Below, one piece after another: positions 62,050 through 64,000 of a stretch of 64,000 bases of DNA. The DNA lies in assembly GCA_947095535.1 (NCBI GenBank), contig OX352774.1, positions 70,990,416 to 71,054,415 on the forward strand. Reading direction: 5' to 3'. Under the pieces are notes generated by a model, which worked only from the letters and a program-made list of their open reading frames with translations, did not search any database and had not been told where the DNA came from. Each line of letters opens with the position of its first letter. Position 1 is the stretch's first letter. The position numbers and the translations under genes were made by a program. Source of the DNA: Poecilobothrus nobilitatus. Lineage: Eukaryota > Arthropoda > Insecta > Diptera > Dolichopodidae.

Positions 62050-62500
62050 TTTAAATTATCTTAACTTTACCATTTTTTTTCTGCTTTCCACTAGGCCCAT
62101 AAGGCATTCACTAAGTCATTTATTATTTAGATTTGACTAAGCTTCAGTTTTTGGAATCATTGATTTCATTAAACCGTTGATTATCCGGTTGTAGCTATTG
62201 TACAAGACTATAAGACGTAAATATGCCTATATTTCTACGCCATCTATTTTCTTACACAAGAATTATTTTATTATATATATTGTAGTATGATATTAATTAT
62301 AAGATATATGTATATACTTATTTTTTATCTAATTATATTGTAGTAATTATATATAATTAGAAAAATCTATATTATTTTTTATTTCATTTAACAGTCGGGG
62401 TTTGAATCCGAGAGTTTTCGAATGAAAGTTATAATATCATAATACGTAAAAAGGTCGGTATCTTGACAACTACACCATTGTCTGGATAAAAGTAAATCAT
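62050..62500 (-). repeat. tRNA-like repeat family 2, copy B
   Basis: Shared blocks with 11036-11402 are ATTCACTAAGTCATTTATTA, CGTTGATTATCCGG.., TGTACAAGACTATAAG and CGCCATCTATTTTCTTACAC. On the minus strand the tRNA-like part has CAATGGTGTAGTTGTCAAGA (A-box-like, about 62461-62484) and CTCGGATTCAAACCCCGACT (B-box-like, about 62394-62413). The spacing is longer than in a normal tRNA because of an AT-rich insertion, so this is a repeat and not a functional tRNA gene. Confidence 0.6.
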
Positions 62501-62729
62501 ATTTATTCACACATATTTTAATTAAAGTTTAATTTCATTCTTCAAATCATTCTTACAACATCTATAATAGTCATATTGATTTAGTCAAGCTTTTTGATTA
62601 ATAATTATTTCCTATGCTATAAAATTTTCCAAATAAGTTTTACATATATACCGACCCATATTAATTTATGTAAAACCCATATATATATTAAACTTGTGAT
62701 ACTTATTATAAAAAATTTGTCATTAAATT

Positions 62730-62852
62730 GGAGTTCGAACCATGGATTTCTTAACTTTGTTTCGGCATAAAAATCTAAATAACCGTACAAATTTTGATCA
62801 TACGCCAAGACTAACATGATATTGTTAGTACTAACATATACTTGGCGTATAA
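62730..62852 (-). repeat. B-box-like motif beside an imperfect palindrome
   Basis: The minus strand at 62730-62741 reads GGTTCGAACTCC, a perfect B-box. About 60 bases upstream on that strand is the palindrome ATACGCCAAG..CTTGGCGTAT (62800-62850) with inner ACTAACA/GTTAGT repeats. No A-box is clear. It may be a remnant of another tRNA-derived repeat. Confidence 0.35.
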
Positions 62853-64000
62853 TCAATTGAAATGTTTTCTGATATTTTTCTATAAAATTCAATATGTTTG
62901 TATATATGTTCAATATGTGTCTGTCCCTTCCTTTAGTCGAACTTAATCCTATCCTTATGCTTTTTACATTTTTTTTTAAATCTAAATAAATTTAAATTCC
63001 TGAAATTGTCCTTCATGATATCAATATACACAGACTAAAAACATATTTAATATTTAATATAAATAAAAACTAATCCAGAACTCATTCAATGAATTAAAAA
63101 AAATAATATAAAAAATAAAACGAAAAAAATAAGAAAACATTGATAAAAAGTGATTGGTATTTTGATAAAAATAAATAAATATTGAAGAAAAAAAAACAAA
63201 AATAAAAAAAAGTAAATAAATATTAAACTTATCTATTTGAACATGTGAAAGTATTCTGCAAAAAAAAAAAAAAAAAAACCGCATACGAACTAACAATAAA
63301 AAAAATATTTTTATAGATAAGTCAAAGTACTATAATATCTATTTTTAAAAATGATAAAAAATGTATATAGAATATACATGAAGTACTGTATATACCATAA
63401 AAATACACTCTGCATACGTTAGAAGTTATCTTTTTTTTTTTGTTTTTTTTTTTGCGTAAGAATTGATATGTAAAAAGAAAGTCAATAAAAAAAAAAACCT
63501 ATTCAATTTCTTTTATTTTGAGACTTAAAATATATTAATTTACACTTTGTATGCAGTGTTACCGTGTTGATATTAATATATTATGTACATATACATAGTT
63601 TGTTATGATATATATAACTACAAAAAATAAAATAAACTTCTACTTAAAATAATCCTTATAACGATTAGATATTAAATGACTAAAATAATCCAGTTTTCTT
63701 TTTCTTTTTCTCTTTCCGTTTCTTATTTATAAAAACTATACATAAAAAGGAACAAAAAACCACTTTATAGGTATTTTCTGTCATGAAAAAGTGAACCTTA
63801 TAAAATATATATTTCCTTTTATTTCATATGCAATTTACAAAAAAAAATGTCAAATTTATTACATTTAAGGTTAATTTTGAGTTTTGCAGATTATATGCGA
63901 TTGAATGAATGCTTTTCAATTTCCATACAAGTTTTGTTAGATTTTTGTAAGGTATATTTCTTAATATATATAAACTTCTTTTCACATTTTATTTTCTTTT
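62853..64000. other. Noncoding AT-rich block to the window end
   Basis: Poly-A at 63260-63278 and poly-T at 63431-63453. TTTTGCAG at 63883-63890 resembles an acceptor, but the following sequence reaches a stop after a few codons in the glypican phase, so it is not called the next exon. Confidence 0.5.

Noticed and set aside
62394..62484. tRNA gene on the minus strand
   Set aside because: A/B-box-like motifs are too far apart and separated by AT-rich sequence, and the region aligns with a repeat at 11.0-11.4 kb.
63883..63960. Possible next glypican exon after TTTTGCAG
   Set aside because: In the phase required after exon B the sequence reaches a TGA within six codons and lacks the expected YL-x-C motif.

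Overview
The window is AT-rich (roughly four-fifths A+T by eye), GC-poor eukaryotic DNA full of poly-A/poly-T tracts, AT microsatellites and decayed transposons. No bacterial-style gene layout, operon or CRISPR array is visible. The only recognisable host gene is part of a glypican. Two adjacent coding exons on the + strand (41009-41170 and 41484-41718) carry the N-terminal cysteine-rich core of the glypican 4/6 class, called Dally-like (dlp) in insects. Both exons have canonical splice sites and are separated by a short 313-bp intron. No other exon was recognised, so the upstream intron appears to be at least about 41 kb and the downstream one at least about 22 kb. The window is therefore probably almost entirely intronic. 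An insect source is likely from the Dlp-type protein, the LINE types, the MITE-rich composition and the AT bias. The order cannot be fixed from the sequence alone.

The rest of the window is a transposon landscape. (1) A tRNA-derived SINE of about 190 bp with A-box, B-box, conserved body and A-rich tail is present in seven copies (5.1, 6.4, 18.5, 46.0, 47.9, 48.6 and 61.5 kb). One copy has a perfect 19-bp target-site duplication, and three copies sit inside other repeats. (2) A second tRNA-like family has two minus-strand copies (11.0 and 62.1 kb). (3) Four decayed non-LTR retrotransposon fragments lie at 4.1 kb (reverse transcriptase), 29.1 kb, 32.4-33.1 kb (RNase H plus C-terminal knuckle) and 44.6 kb. 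(4) Many non-autonomous terminal-inverted-repeat elements are present. They include a pair with TTA duplications (6.7 and 20.2 kb), TA-flanked elements at 42.1, 50.6 and 52.2 kb, a pair of about 830 bp at 15.6 and 18.1 kb, and a palindromic family of about 130 bp at 6.3, 8.5 and 39.2 kb. (5) Fold-back structures lie at 9.1, 53.8 and 60.4 kb, and a composite repeat built from an 85-bp unit lies at 0.3, 14.3, 26.7, 48.3 and 50.6-51.3 kb.

There is no sign of a novel multi-gene system. The most interesting objects are the SINE family and its nested insertions, the long near-perfect hairpin at 60.36-60.68 kb, and the fold-back element at 9.1 kb built from a short ACATTTrGCAAc-type unit. Most open frames in the window are low-complexity by-products of poly-A/poly-T tracts.
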